The notes beneath the pieces are model-generated. The model saw nothing but the letters and a program-made list of their open reading frames with translations, was not told where the DNA came from and made no database searches. Below are positions 17,886-26,006 of a stretch of 64,000 nt of DNA, in pieces (position 1 is the stretch's first letter; every line of letters begins with the position of its first letter). This DNA is from an uncultured Bacteroidales bacterium (GTDB lineage: Bacteria; Bacteroidota; Bacteroidia; Bacteroidales; UBA932), in assembly GCA_900318445.1 (NCBI GenBank), contig ONKO01000009.1, positions 1-64,000 of the forward strand. The letters are read 5' to 3'. The position numbers and the translations under genes are program-made.

Positions 17886-17908
17886 TGCTGGCAAATGCCA
17901 GCATTTTT
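17886..17908 (+). terminator. Terminator after tRNA-Arg
   Basis: TGCTGGCA (17886-17893) pairs perfectly with TGCCAGCA (17896-17903) across a 2-nt loop; five T residues follow. Confidence 0.82.
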
Positions 17909-17915
17909 CGTTTTC

Positions 17916-17930
17916 GCCCGGAGGGGAATC
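17916..17930 (-). repeat. Inverted copy of the tRNA-Arg 3' end
   Basis: GCCCGGAGGGGAATC is the exact reverse complement of 17861-17875 inside the tRNA. The 40-bp separation means the precursor RNA could fold back on the tRNA 3' end. Confidence 0.75.
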
Positions 17931-18071
17931 TGGCGCTTCGCGCCAATTCCTCTCACGTTACCCTCTCCCCAAACCCCTCTCCTCGGGAGAGGGGCTGGCG
18001 GCAGAAGCCGCCGATTATTCTTCAATTTTTGTATTTTTGGACGAGGTCTGCGGCGTTCAGGAGCAGACGGT

Positions 18072-18206
18072 GCAGGTTCACGGACAGGCGGCGCAGGTTC
18101 CGGGTGTCAACGGCGCAGGTTCCAAAACAGGGGCTGAACCTGCACCGCGAATCGGCCTTCTGCGTTGCTCCGGTGGCGCAGGTTTCGACCCTAAAATGGA
18201 ACCTGC
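18072..18206. repeat. GCAGGTTC direct and inverted repeat cluster
   Basis: GCAGGTTC occurs at 18072, 18093 and 18115 (21-22 bp apart), with a variant at 18178 (GCAGGTTT). The inverse GAACCTGC is at 18136 and 18199. Most copies carry a GGYGCAGGTTC context, so RNA or DNA arms could pair in several ways. Confidence 0.75.
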
Positions 18207-18287
18207 GCCATTTGGCTTTTTCGCAACTCCCCAGCCGATGTACGTACATTGGTGTCCGTGGCACTTATTACGCTGACAATCAGTGCG

Positions 18288-18334
18288 TTAGAGTAACTGA
18301 CGGGTGTGAATAGCATACCCGTCAGTTACTCTAA
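18288..18334. repeat. 18-bp perfect inverted repeat
   Basis: The arm at 18288-18305 (begins TTAGAGTAAC) is the exact reverse complement of 18317-18334, with an 11-nt loop. No T tract follows directly, so it is not a standard terminator. Confidence 0.85.
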
Positions 18335-18410
18335 TCGTTTAGTATTCAACTATTTAAGCGCCACGCCACACCGCGTCGACAGTACCGCCACAACACTAAG
18401 ACCTCGTCCA

Positions 18411-18425
18411 TCCCCTCCGGGCTAC
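18411..18425 (+). repeat. 15-bp attachment-like repeat, downstream copy
   Basis: TCCCCTCCGGGCTAC is identical to the tRNA-Arg 3' end at 17864-17878. The stop codon of the convergent GNAT gene (18424-18422) lies inside it. Confidence 0.75.
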
Positions 18426-18937
18426 AAGACAGCCAGCTTGTAAATCTCTGAAATGTGCGTGAAGCCGCGCTTCTCGAAGAAACGGTGCGCGGCGTGGTTG
18501 TCCTTGCCGGATTCCAGGTAGATGCCGCATACGCCGCGCTCGTGCAGCCAGCCGATGGCCGTTTGAAGCAGGGCGTCCCCGGTTCCGTGGCCCCGGTAGT
18601 CCTCCTTGACGAGTACGTCGCACACCATTCCATAGGGCGCGTCGCCGTCTTCTTCGATATCGGCCACCACAAAGCCCACAATGTCGCCCTCGTCGGAAAG
18701 GGCCTTCCATACCCTCGCAATCGTCTCGTTTTCCAGGTGTAGCCGGATGTACTCCATCCATTTCTCACGGGCGTCCGGGGCCGTTCTCACGATGAGACGG
18801 CCATCCTGGACGGAACCTTCCCCCACCCCCATCTGGATTTCTCCGTGGGAGATGTATTCCGGGTGTGCAGCCAGGTGACTAAAGAAAAGGTCGGCCAGGG
18901 CCGGAGCGTCTTGCAGTTTTGCAATTTCAATCTTCAT
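18422..18937 (-). CDS. GNAT family N-acetyltransferase
   Basis: A 171-residue GNAT-fold enzyme expected to transfer an acetyl group from acetyl-CoA. The acetyl-CoA loop is visible as VKEDYRGHGTGDALLQTAI (the Q/RxxGxG/A motif A), preceded by the beta-4 strand MVCDVLV and followed by YLESGKDNHAAHRFFEKRGF, a typical motif B. The substrate is unknown. It starts 11 bp inside the end of the upstream membrane-protein gene, so it is coupled to it. Its stop lies in the tRNA-Arg-derived repeat, so its 3' end marks an insertion boundary. Confidence 0.88.
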   Translation of the reverse strand: MKIEIAKLQDAPALADLFFSHLAAHPEYISHGEIQMGVGEGSVQDGRLIVRTAPDAREKWMEYIRLHLENETIARVWKALSDEGDIVGFVVADIEEDGDAPYGMVCDVLVKEDYRGHGTGDALLQTAIGWLHERGVCGIYLESGKDNHAAHRFFEKRGFTHISEIYKLAVL

Positions 18938-20594
18938 AGTTTATCAGTGATTTAATGCGTTCCCAGATGTTCCTGATGGCGTTACTCACCACCAGAAGCA
19001 GGGCAAATATGGTGATACAGGCAATTACGGCCACCACAATGGCCGACAGCCGGTTACTCTCGAATCCGAAGTAGGTGAGGAAGGGCATTTCGTCCTCCTG
19101 GAAGAACAGCTCAAAGGTAGAAGCCACGGAAATGATGGCCAGGATGATGTTGAGGAGGAACTCGCTGCGCATGGACTTGTAGTCCGAGAGGTTGTGCAGG
19201 CTGTTGTCCACGCTCTCCATGAGGGCTCCCAGGCGCTCGTAGTCTTCGCTCAGGCCCAGGCGGGCGGTGGTTCGGTCAAACATCACCTTGTGCGAAGGGA
19301 ATTTGGAGTATTTGACCACGTCCAGCTGTGTCACCATCCGCGTGAGCCGCATGGACAGGGACGCGTTGGCTCCAATCAGGTCCTGCGACGATTTTTTCTC
19401 TGCGTTGAGGGTAGAAAGCACCACCGTATCCGTAGCCAGGCCAATAACATACTTCTTGGCCAGAATCATCTGCAGGATAAGGAGGTATTCCGGCCAGGAG
19501 ACGTGGTAGTGGGCGCGCTCCTTGAGGTGCTCTTCCCAGTTTACGCCCTCTTCGCCTGCTCCTCTCCGCCCATACGTGCCGATGACCACGCACAGGCTGC
19601 TGCCCGCCAGAACGAGGTCGTCCGTGTCGATGGCAATGTTCTCCCCGCATACCTCGTCGAAGGCGGCCGGATCCCGGTAGGGCCACTCCTCCGGATAGAG
19701 GGAAAGCAAGCCGATGAGCTCGTTCTTGTGCTCTTCCCGAATGTGGTCAATAATCTGGGCCTCCGTAAGACGGTCCGGGCGATCCGGAGAAAAGAGGTCT
19801 GTCCCGTCCGGCTCAATGTGCTGGATGTTCTCCCACACGTCCACCATGGCGTAATGCAGGTCATTGTCCACGGAAAAGGGCGTCTTTTTCCATTGGCGGG
19901 CAATTTTCTGCCGCTCTCCTAGCGGGATGTCTTTCTTGAACTGCGAGCAGTGCCGATAGATGAAGTTCTTGTAGCGAAGGGCGACGGCGTCAAAAATGCG
20001 GCCGGTGCCCAGGTTCCGGATAGCTTCCGGCGTGTCCAGCGGGTTACCGTCGGCGTCCAGCCAGATGGCGTCAACCGAGAGATGGGCCTTGTAGTCTATG
20101 CTGGTTTTGTCTTCGCCTTCGTCCGTAGACCAGAACTCTGCACTGAGCCAGGTGCTCAGGAATACGATGATATGGTCTGTGGTCACCGGGCAGGAAAGCC
20201 GGCAGGCCTCTCCGTCAAACAGGAAGCGGTAAGTGATGCTCACGGTGTGTCCGAAGAACAGGTTCATCTCCACATTGCAGTGACCGCTGAGGGTAGCCTC
20301 GTAGATAGCTTCGTCACTGGCCGGAACGATGGGCATGGTAAAGTCAAAGCCCCGGAGGCTGTATCGGCGCACATTGCCCTGCCCTTTCAGCGGACTGCTG
20401 TCCGGCAGGACGAAGATCTGGTTCTCGATGTCACGCTCCACCCATACGATGGGAGCCCCGAGGGCATCGGCCTTCAGGTCCTTGTCCTTCCTGTCCAGAG
20501 CCCCTTTGGGCAAGATGAATTCTTTTGTGTGGTGAACGGAGAACGTCTGAATGAAGACCACGGAGAACCCTGGATAAGTAAGCATCTGTGACAT
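18927..20594 (-). CDS. Unknown membrane protein with two C-terminal TM helices
   Basis: A 555-residue protein I cannot assign to a family. No signal peptide is visible. The long soluble N-terminal part (about 1-480) has mixed alpha/beta character. A helical region (SLSMRLTRMVTQLDV, then LGALMESVDNSLHNL) leads to two hydrophobic segments at about 477-497 and 515-540, with a short charged tail. The layout of a cytosolic domain, helical stalk and two C-terminal membrane helices resembles CorA or DUF155-type proteins, but I see no GMN-like motif between the helices. It overlaps the GNAT gene by 11 bp. Promoter box at 20624-20617. Confidence 0.6.
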   Translation of the reverse strand: MSQMLTYPGFSVVFIQTFSVHHTKEFILPKGALDRKDKDLKADALGAPIVWVERDIENQIFVLPDSSPLKGQGNVRRYSLRGFDFTMPIVPASDEAIYEATLSGHCNVEMNLFFGHTVSITYRFLFDGEACRLSCPVTTDHIIVFLSTWLSAEFWSTDEGEDKTSIDYKAHLSVDAIWLDADGNPLDTPEAIRNLGTGRIFDAVALRYKNFIYRHCSQFKKDIPLGERQKIARQWKKTPFSVDNDLHYAMVDVWENIQHIEPDGTDLFSPDRPDRLTEAQIIDHIREEHKNELIGLLSLYPEEWPYRDPAAFDEVCGENIAIDTDDLVLAGSSLCVVIGTYGRRGAGEEGVNWEEHLKERAHYHVSWPEYLLILQMILAKKYVIGLATDTVVLSTLNAEKKSSQDLIGANASLSMRLTRMVTQLDVVKYSKFPSHKVMFDRTTARLGLSEDYERLGALMESVDNSLHNLSDYKSMRSEFLLNIILAIISVASTFELFFQEDEMPFLTYFGFESNRLSAIVVAVIACITIFALLLVVSNAIRNIWERIKSLINYED

Positions 20595-20616
20595 ATCGCT
20601 CTAGCGTTTAATTTTT

Positions 20617-20624
20617 CAAAGATA
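20617..20624 (-). promoter_or_regulatory. Promoter -7 box of the membrane protein-GNAT unit (TATCTTTG)
   Basis: On the minus strand TATCTTTG lies 22 nt upstream of the ATG at 20594, divergent from the carA leader promoter 23 bp away. Confidence 0.68.
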
Positions 20625-20647
20625 GTGATTTTATTAAAAATTATTAG

Positions 20648-20655
20648 TATCTTTG
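20648..20655 (+). promoter_or_regulatory. Promoter -7 box of the carAB leader (TATCTTTG)
   Basis: An exact TAnnTTTG element 124 bp before carA. The transcript would start near 20662 and cross a complete terminator before carA. No other -7 box is visible between that terminator and carA. Confidence 0.68.
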
Positions 20656-20713
20656 TCTCCCGAAGATTTTTTTACGATGCTTCGGACAAAACAAAATAGA
20701 TAAGGACATTCAG

Positions 20714-20752
20714 GAAGGCTAGTTCGCGCTGAGCGAATTAGCCTTCTTTTTT
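20714..20752 (+). terminator. Terminator in the carAB leader (possible attenuator)
   Basis: A 14-bp stem, GAAGGCTAGTTCGC (20714-20727) with GCGAATTAGCCTTC (20733-20746; one G-U), loop GCTGA, is followed by six T residues. It lies between the only visible promoter and carA. A smaller hairpin (CCGAAG 20660-20665 with CTTCGG 20680-20685) lies near the transcript start. The arrangement fits transcription attenuation, or a small RNA of about 90 nt ahead of carA. Confidence 0.85.
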
Positions 20753-20779
20753 ACAGGTTATTTAGTTAATAGTGTACTG

Positions 20780-21853
20780 ATGAGCAAGGCAAAGCTTATT
20801 TTGGAAGATGGCAGCGTCTACGAGGCGCTCTCTTTCGGAAGCGAACGGTCCGTTTCCGGAGAGCTGGTTTTCTACACGGCCATGATCGGCTACCCCGAAA
20901 GCCTCACCGACCCCTCCTACAAAGGCCAGATTCTGGTCCCCACGTTCCCCATGATCGGCAATTACGGTGTCCCGGACGACGAGATGGAGAACGGTATTTC
21001 CCGCAACTTCGAGTCGGAGAAAATCCACTGCACCGCACTGGTCATCTCCGACTACTCCGAGAAATTCAGCCACTGGAACTCGGACCGGAACCTGGGCACC
21101 TGGCTCAAGCAGCAGGATGTCCCCGGCCTCTACGGAATAGACACCCGCGCCCTTACCAAGAAGCTCCGCGAACGGGGTGCCATGCTGGGAAAGATTGTCT
21201 TCGGCGAGGAAGACATTCCCTTCCATGACCCCAACAGGGAAAACCTGGTCGCCCAGGTCTCCACGAAGGAAGTGCGCTATTACGGAAACGGCAAATACAA
21301 GGTGCTCCTCGTGGACTGCGGCGTCAAGAACAACATCATGCGCTGTCTCCTCAAACACGACGTCACCATCAAGCGCGTGCCCTGGGACTACGATTTCACG
21401 CAGGAGGACTACGACGGCCTCTTCATCTCCAACGGCCCCGGAGACCCCGCCATGTGCAAGGAAACCGTAGAGCACATCAAAGTGGCCCTTACGCAGGACC
21501 GCCCCATCATGGGCATCTGCCTGGGCAACCAGCTCATGGCCCTTGCCGCCGGTGCCAAAACCTATAAGATGAAGTATGGCCACCGCGGCCACAACCAGCC
21601 GGTCAAGGTTCCCGGAACCCACACCTGCTACATCACCTCCCAGAACCACGGCTTCGCCATCGACGACAGCACCCTTCCCGCCAGTTGGAAGCCCCTGTTC
21701 GTGAACCTGAACGACGGCACCAACGAAGGCATCGCCCACGTGGAAAAGCCCTTCTTCTCGGCCCAGTTCCATCCCGAGGCCTCCAGCGGCCCCGTCGACA
21801 CCGAATCCCTGTTTGCAACCTTCGTGGAGAACATGAAAAAAACCAGAAAGTAA
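20780..21853 (+). CDS. carA: Carbamoyl-phosphate synthase small subunit
   Basis: Glutamine amidotransferase subunit that supplies ammonia to CarB for pyrimidine and arginine synthesis. The 357-residue chain has the CarA-specific N-terminal domain (LILEDGSVYEALSFGSE), then a class I glutaminase with nucleophile Cys247 in GICLGNQLM, the FISNGPGDPA loop, and the His/Glu pair of SAQFHPEASSGP. It overlaps carB by 1 bp (TAATG). Expression probably depends on read-through of the leader terminator. Confidence 0.97.
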   Translation: MSKAKLILEDGSVYEALSFGSERSVSGELVFYTAMIGYPESLTDPSYKGQILVPTFPMIGNYGVPDDEMENGISRNFESEKIHCTALVISDYSEKFSHWNSDRNLGTWLKQQDVPGLYGIDTRALTKKLRERGAMLGKIVFGEEDIPFHDPNRENLVAQVSTKEVRYYGNGKYKVLLVDCGVKNNIMRCLLKHDVTIKRVPWDYDFTQEDYDGLFISNGPGDPAMCKETVEHIKVALTQDRPIMGICLGNQLMALAAGAKTYKMKYGHRGHNQPVKVPGTHTCYITSQNHGFAIDDSTLPASWKPLFVNLNDGTNEGIAHVEKPFFSAQFHPEASSGPVDTESLFATFVENMKKTRK

Positions 21854-24800
21854 TGAGCGAATCCATCCATAAAGTCCTTATCCTGGGCTCCGGCGCCCTC
21901 AAGATTGGCCAGTCCGGCGAGTTTGACTATTCGGGCTCCCAGGCCCTCAAAGCCCTCAAGGAAGAGGGCAAGAAGACCGTCCTTATCAATCCCAACATTG
22001 CCACGGTGCAGACGTCGGAGGGGATTGCCGATGCCACTTACTTCCTCCCGGTAACCGCCGAGTTCACGGAAAAAGTCATTGAGAAGGAACGCCCGGACTC
22101 CATCATGCTTTCCTTCGGTGGCCAGACCGCCCTCAACTGCGGTATCGAGCTGTACCGCAAGGGCATCCTGGAAAAATACGGCGTCAAGGTGCTGGGCACC
22201 CCCGTTGAGGCCATCATCAACACCGAAGACCGCGAACTCTTTGCCGAGATGATGCGCTCCATTGGCGTAAAGACCGCCCGGAGCGAGGCCGTCAGCAGCA
22301 TCGACGAAGCCCTCAAGGTGGTCCGCGAGATTGGATATCCGGTCATCGTCCGCGCCGCCTACACCCTGGGCGGCCTGGGCTCCGGCTTCTGCTCCAACGA
22401 CGACGAGCTCAGGGAGCTGGCCTCATCGGCCTTCACCTATTCTCCCCAGATCCTCATCGAGGAATCCCTCAAGGGCTGGAAAGAAATCGAATACGAGGTG
22501 GTGCGGGACCGCTACGACAACTGCATCACCGTATGTAATATGGAGAACTTTGACCCGCTGGGCATCCACACGGGTGAAAGCATTGTGGTGGCCCCCTCGC
22601 AGACCCTCAGCGACCGCGAGTACCATCGTCTCCGCGAAATTGCCATCAAGATTATCCGTCACGTGGGCATCGTGGGCGAGTGCAACGTGCAGTATGCCCT
22701 GGACCCCGACTCCGAGGACTACCGCGTCATCGAGGTGAACGCCCGCCTCAGTCGGTCATCGGCCCTGGCCTCCAAAGCCACCGGCTATCCGCTGGCCTTC
22801 GTGGCCGCCAAGCTGGGCCTGGGAAAAGGCCTGGACGAAGTGCCCAACTCCGTGACCAAGGTGACATCGGCCTGCTTTGAGCCGGCGCTGGACTATATCG
22901 TGTGCAAGATTCCCCGCTGGGACCTCGGAAAATTCGAAGGCGTGTCCCGCCAGCTGGGCTCGTCCATGAAGTCCGTGGGCGAAGTGATGGCTATTGGCCG
23001 ATCCTTCGAGGAAGCCATCCAGAAGGGCCTCCGGATGATTGGCCAGGGCCTGCACGGCCTCCTTTGCAACAGCGTTGACATCGCCGATGTCGACGCCGAG
23101 CTCACGCACCCTACCGACAAGCGCATCCTGGCCATCGTGAAAGCCTTCGAGAAAGGCTATTCCATCGACCGCATCCATGAAATTACCAAGATTGACAAGT
23201 GGTTCCTCTTCCGCCTGGAGAACATTTTCCGCTACAGTTCCCGGCTGGAGGCTGTGAAGGAGGTGGACAATCTGGACGCCGAGACCCTCCTCGGAGCCAA
23301 ACGTCTGGGCTTCTCCGACTGGCAGGTAGGCTGCCTTGTTTCCGGCTCTGCCGGCCCTGACAGCCATCCCCGCGGGCTTGAGGTGAGAAAAAAGCGTCTT
23401 TCGCTGGGCATCCATCCCTGTGTAAAGCAAATCGATACCATGGCCGGCGAGTACCCCGCCACCACCAACTACCTGTACCTTACCTACAACGGTACCGAAG
23501 ACGACATCCAGTGCGAGCAGGACGTGAAGTCCGTGATTGTGCTGGGCAGCGGCGCCTACCGCATCGGCTCCAGCGTGGAGTTTGACTGGTGCGGCGTAAC
23601 AGCCGTGAAGAAAATCCAGGAGATGGGCTACCGCGCCATCATGATCAACTACAACCCCGAGACCGTGAGCACCGACTACGACGTGTGCGACCGCCTGTTC
23701 TTTGACGAGCTGTCGCTGGAACGCGTGCTGGATATCTGCGACATGGAACGGCCCCTCGGCGTAATTGTCTCTACCGGCGGCCAGATCCCCAACAACCTGG
23801 CCCTCAAACTGGACGCACAGGGCGTCCGCATCCTCGGAACCAGCGCCAAGTCCATCGACATGGCCGAGGACCGCGAGAAATTCTCCCGCATGTGCGACTC
23901 CCTGGGCATTGACCAGCCCCGCTGGAAGGAACTCTCCAGCGTAGAGGACGTCTACGCTTTTGCCGATGAAGTGGGCCTTCCCATCATGATCCGTCCTTCC
24001 TACGTGCTCTCCGGCGCCGCCATGAAAGTGGTCTCCAGCCGCGAGGAACTGGAAAGCTCCCTGAAAGATGCCGTGGTGGTGAGCCAGGAGCATCCCGTGG
24101 TCGCCTCCGAGTTCCTGCAGCGTGCGAAGGAAGTGGAAATTGACGCCGTAGCCCGTAACGGAGAAATCAAGTGCTACGCCATCTCCGAGCACATCGAGTT
24201 TGCCGGCGTGCATTCCGGCGATGCCACAGTGGTGTTCCCCGCCCAGAAACTCTACTACGAGACGCTCCGCCGCATCCGCAAGACGGCCGCCAAGATTGCC
24301 GCCTCCCTGCAGATTTCCGGCCCCTTCAACATCCAGTTCCTTGCCAAGGACAACGACCTCCGCGTCATTGAGTGCAACCTGCGCGCCTCCCGAAGCTTCC
24401 CCTTCGTCTCCAAGATTACCAAGTTCAACTTCATTGGCATGGCCACGGAAATCATGCTGGGCAAGGATGTGTCCCCTTATGGAAAGACCTTCGCCGACAT
24501 TGACTACGTGGGTGTGAAATGCTCGCAGTTCTCCTTCTCCCGCCTCCTCAACGCAGACCCCGTCCACGGCGTGGACATGGCCTCCACCGGTGAGGTGGCC
24601 TGCATCGGCGACAACTACTACGAAGCCCTTCTCATGAGCATGCTCTCGGTGGGATACACCGTCCCCTCCAAGGAGAAAGGCATCCTCATCTCCGCCGGTC
24701 CGTCCCATTCCCGGGCCGAGCTCCTCGAAGCCGCCCAGATGCTCCGCGACGCAGGCTACAAGATTTACGCGACGGCCGGTTCCTCCGCCTTCTTCGAGGA

Positions 24801-25074
24801 GAACGGCATTCCGGCCCAGACCGTCCACTGGCCCGACAGTGTCAAGAAGCCCAATGTGCTGGAACTGATTGAGGACCACGCCTTTGACCTGGTTATCAAC
24901 ATCCCCAAGAACTTTACCGAGCGCGAACTGCGGAACGGATACCTCATCCGGCGCAAGGCGGTAGACCACAACATCCCGCTCATCACCAACGCCAGGCTGG
25001 CCAGCGCATTCATTTACGCTGTGTGCAAGATCAATCTTTCCTCCCTGGCCGTAAAAGCCTGGCAGGAATACTGA
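21853..25074 (+). CDS. carB: Carbamoyl-phosphate synthase large subunit
   Basis: A 1073-residue synthetase, the same length as the E. coli enzyme. It has two homologous ATP-grasp halves (the first around GQTALNCGIELY and RAAYTLGGLGSGF, the second around GTSAKSIDMAEDREKF and IRPSYVLSGAAM), an oligomerisation region between, and a C-terminal MGS-like allosteric domain (AGYKIYATAGSSAFFEENGI) that normally senses UMP, IMP or ornithine. I started it at ATG 21853, which begins MSESIHKVLILGSGALKIGQ; the frame is open further upstream only inside carA. Confidence 0.97.
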   Translation: MSESIHKVLILGSGALKIGQSGEFDYSGSQALKALKEEGKKTVLINPNIATVQTSEGIADATYFLPVTAEFTEKVIEKERPDSIMLSFGGQTALNCGIELYRKGILEKYGVKVLGTPVEAIINTEDRELFAEMMRSIGVKTARSEAVSSIDEALKVVREIGYPVIVRAAYTLGGLGSGFCSNDDELRELASSAFTYSPQILIEESLKGWKEIEYEVVRDRYDNCITVCNMENFDPLGIHTGESIVVAPSQTLSDREYHRLREIAIKIIRHVGIVGECNVQYALDPDSEDYRVIEVNARLSRSSALASKATGYPLAFVAAKLGLGKGLDEVPNSVTKVTSACFEPALDYIVCKIPRWDLGKFEGVSRQLGSSMKSVGEVMAIGRSFEEAIQKGLRMIGQGLHGLLCNSVDIADVDAELTHPTDKRILAIVKAFEKGYSIDRIHEITKIDKWFLFRLENIFRYSSRLEAVKEVDNLDAETLLGAKRLGFSDWQVGCLVSGSAGPDSHPRGLEVRKKRLSLGIHPCVKQIDTMAGEYPATTNYLYLTYNGTEDDIQCEQDVKSVIVLGSGAYRIGSSVEFDWCGVTAVKKIQEMGYRAIMINYNPETVSTDYDVCDRLFFDELSLERVLDICDMERPLGVIVSTGGQIPNNLALKLDAQGVRILGTSAKSIDMAEDREKFSRMCDSLGIDQPRWKELSSVEDVYAFADEVGLPIMIRPSYVLSGAAMKVVSSREELESSLKDAVVVSQEHPVVASEFLQRAKEVEIDAVARNGEIKCYAISEHIEFAGVHSGDATVVFPAQKLYYETLRRIRKTAAKIAASLQISGPFNIQFLAKDNDLRVIECNLRASRSFPFVSKITKFNFIGMATEIMLGKDVSPYGKTFADIDYVGVKCSQFSFSRLLNADPVHGVDMASTGEVACIGDNYYEALLMSMLSVGYTVPSKEKGILISAGPSHSRAELLEAAQMLRDAGYKIYATAGSSAFFEENGIPAQTVHWPDSVKKPNVLELIEDHAFDLVINIPKNFTERELRNGYLIRRKAVDHNIPLITNARLASAFIYAVCKINLSSLAVKAWQEY

Positions 25075-25102
25075 TGAGGCGTTGAGTTTCACCGATTTTT
25101 AC

Positions 25103-25110
25103 TACCTTTG
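25103..25110 (+). promoter_or_regulatory. Promoter -7 box of the acyltransferase gene (TACCTTTG)
   Basis: An exact TAnnTTTG element only 4 nt before the ATG at 25115, so transcription would start at or just inside the start codon. Confidence 0.65.
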
Positions 25111-25114
25111 AGGG

Positions 25115-25978
25115 ATGAATACAAGTTTTGATATGGAAGAAAAGACAGTTGTCATCTCAGAAGAGCAGATGTGCGGTACCCTTGGCCTCAAGGGAAAGTT
25201 CGGCCACTGGCTGGCCCGCCGCGTCATGCATCTTCTGGAAATAGACCACGTAAACGAGATACAGAACCGATATGCCGCCCTCACCGGTCCGGCTTTTGCC
25301 GAAAAAGTGCTGGAAGATGTAGGCGTCGCTTATGACGTCCCTCAAGAAGACCTCGCCAACATTCCGGCAGAAGGAGGCTTCATCACCATCTCCAACCATC
25401 ACTTCGGCGGCATCGACGGCCTCATTCTCACCGCCGTCGTGGGCGCCCGCCGTCCCGACTACAAAATCCTCACCACTTTCCTCCTCGCGCTCATCCCCAG
25501 CCTCAAGGAGTACTTCCTTCCGGTAGACAACCTCTCGGGAGGGAAGGCCGATGCCCGTAGCATCAACGGTATCCGCATGGCCCTCAGGCACATTGCCGAC
25601 GGTGGTTCCATCGGATTTTTCCCCGCTGGTGAGGTGGCCACCTGGCAGCGCTCGCGTAACCGCCGGGAAGGCGGCTTCAAGACCATCCAGGACAAGCCCT
25701 GGGCCGACAACATCACCAAGCTTATCAAACGCTCGGGCCTTCCCGTCGTTCCCATCTACTTCGAGGGGTGCAATTCCAAGGGCTTCCATCGGCTGGGCCT
25801 CATCCATCCCCGCCTGCGCACGGTGCGCCTCATCCACGAACTCTTCAACAAGAAGGGAACCACCGTGAAAGTGCGCATCGGCAAGCCCATCCTCCCCGAA
25901 GAACTGGAGGGACGCAGCATCGAAGAGCTGAGCTGGTACCTGCGCGGGCGCTGTTATGCGCTTGGAAACGAGGATTAA
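25115..25978 (+). CDS. Lysophospholipid acyltransferase (PlsC-like) family protein
   Basis: A 287-residue membrane-associated acyltransferase. The catalytic HX4D motif is in ISNHHFGGIDGL (about 90-101) and the acceptor-binding motif in GFFPAGEVATWQ (about 167-178). The distance between them fits the PlsC superfamily. Related Bacteroidota proteins are annotated as hemolysin-like or take part in ornithine/glycine lipid O-acylation; which acceptor is used here is open. A second in-frame ATG lies at 25130 (MEEKTVVISEEQ), which would be the start if the leaderless transcript begins inside the first codon. Confidence 0.82.
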   Translation: MNTSFDMEEKTVVISEEQMCGTLGLKGKFGHWLARRVMHLLEIDHVNEIQNRYAALTGPAFAEKVLEDVGVAYDVPQEDLANIPAEGGFITISNHHFGGIDGLILTAVVGARRPDYKILTTFLLALIPSLKEYFLPVDNLSGGKADARSINGIRMALRHIADGGSIGFFPAGEVATWQRSRNRREGGFKTIQDKPWADNITKLIKRSGLPVVPIYFEGCNSKGFHRLGLIHPRLRTVRLIHELFNKKGTTVKVRIGKPILPEELEGRSIEELSWYLRGRCYALGNED

Positions 25979-25992
25979 TTAGAAATTATACG

Positions 25993-26000
25993 TACCTTTG
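25993..26000 (+). promoter_or_regulatory. Promoter -7 box (TACCTTTG) of the 26-kb gene
   Basis: An exact TAnnTTTG element 6 nt before the ATG at 26007, predicting an almost leaderless mRNA. Confidence 0.68.
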
Positions 26001-26006
26001 CAGGGT

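Larger units (their letters stand above)
17878..18421. other. 544-bp gene-free, repeat-rich stretch between the two tRNA-end copies
   Basis: No reading frame here looks like a gene: the frames are short, repetitive and lack starts or family motifs. The stretch holds a terminator hairpin, an inverted copy of the tRNA end, a GGCGC-TTC-GCGCC hairpin (17932-17944), a CCCCTCTCC/GGAGAGGGG hairpin (17974-17994), a GCAGGTTC repeat cluster and an 18-bp perfect hairpin. It looks like a decayed or non-coding insert at the tRNA gene. Confidence 0.7.

Noticed and set aside
17885..18313. Open frames in the spacer after tRNA-Arg
   Set aside because: They translate hairpins and repeats in several frames at once, have no family motif and no promoter or start context, and one ends inside the 18-bp hairpin.
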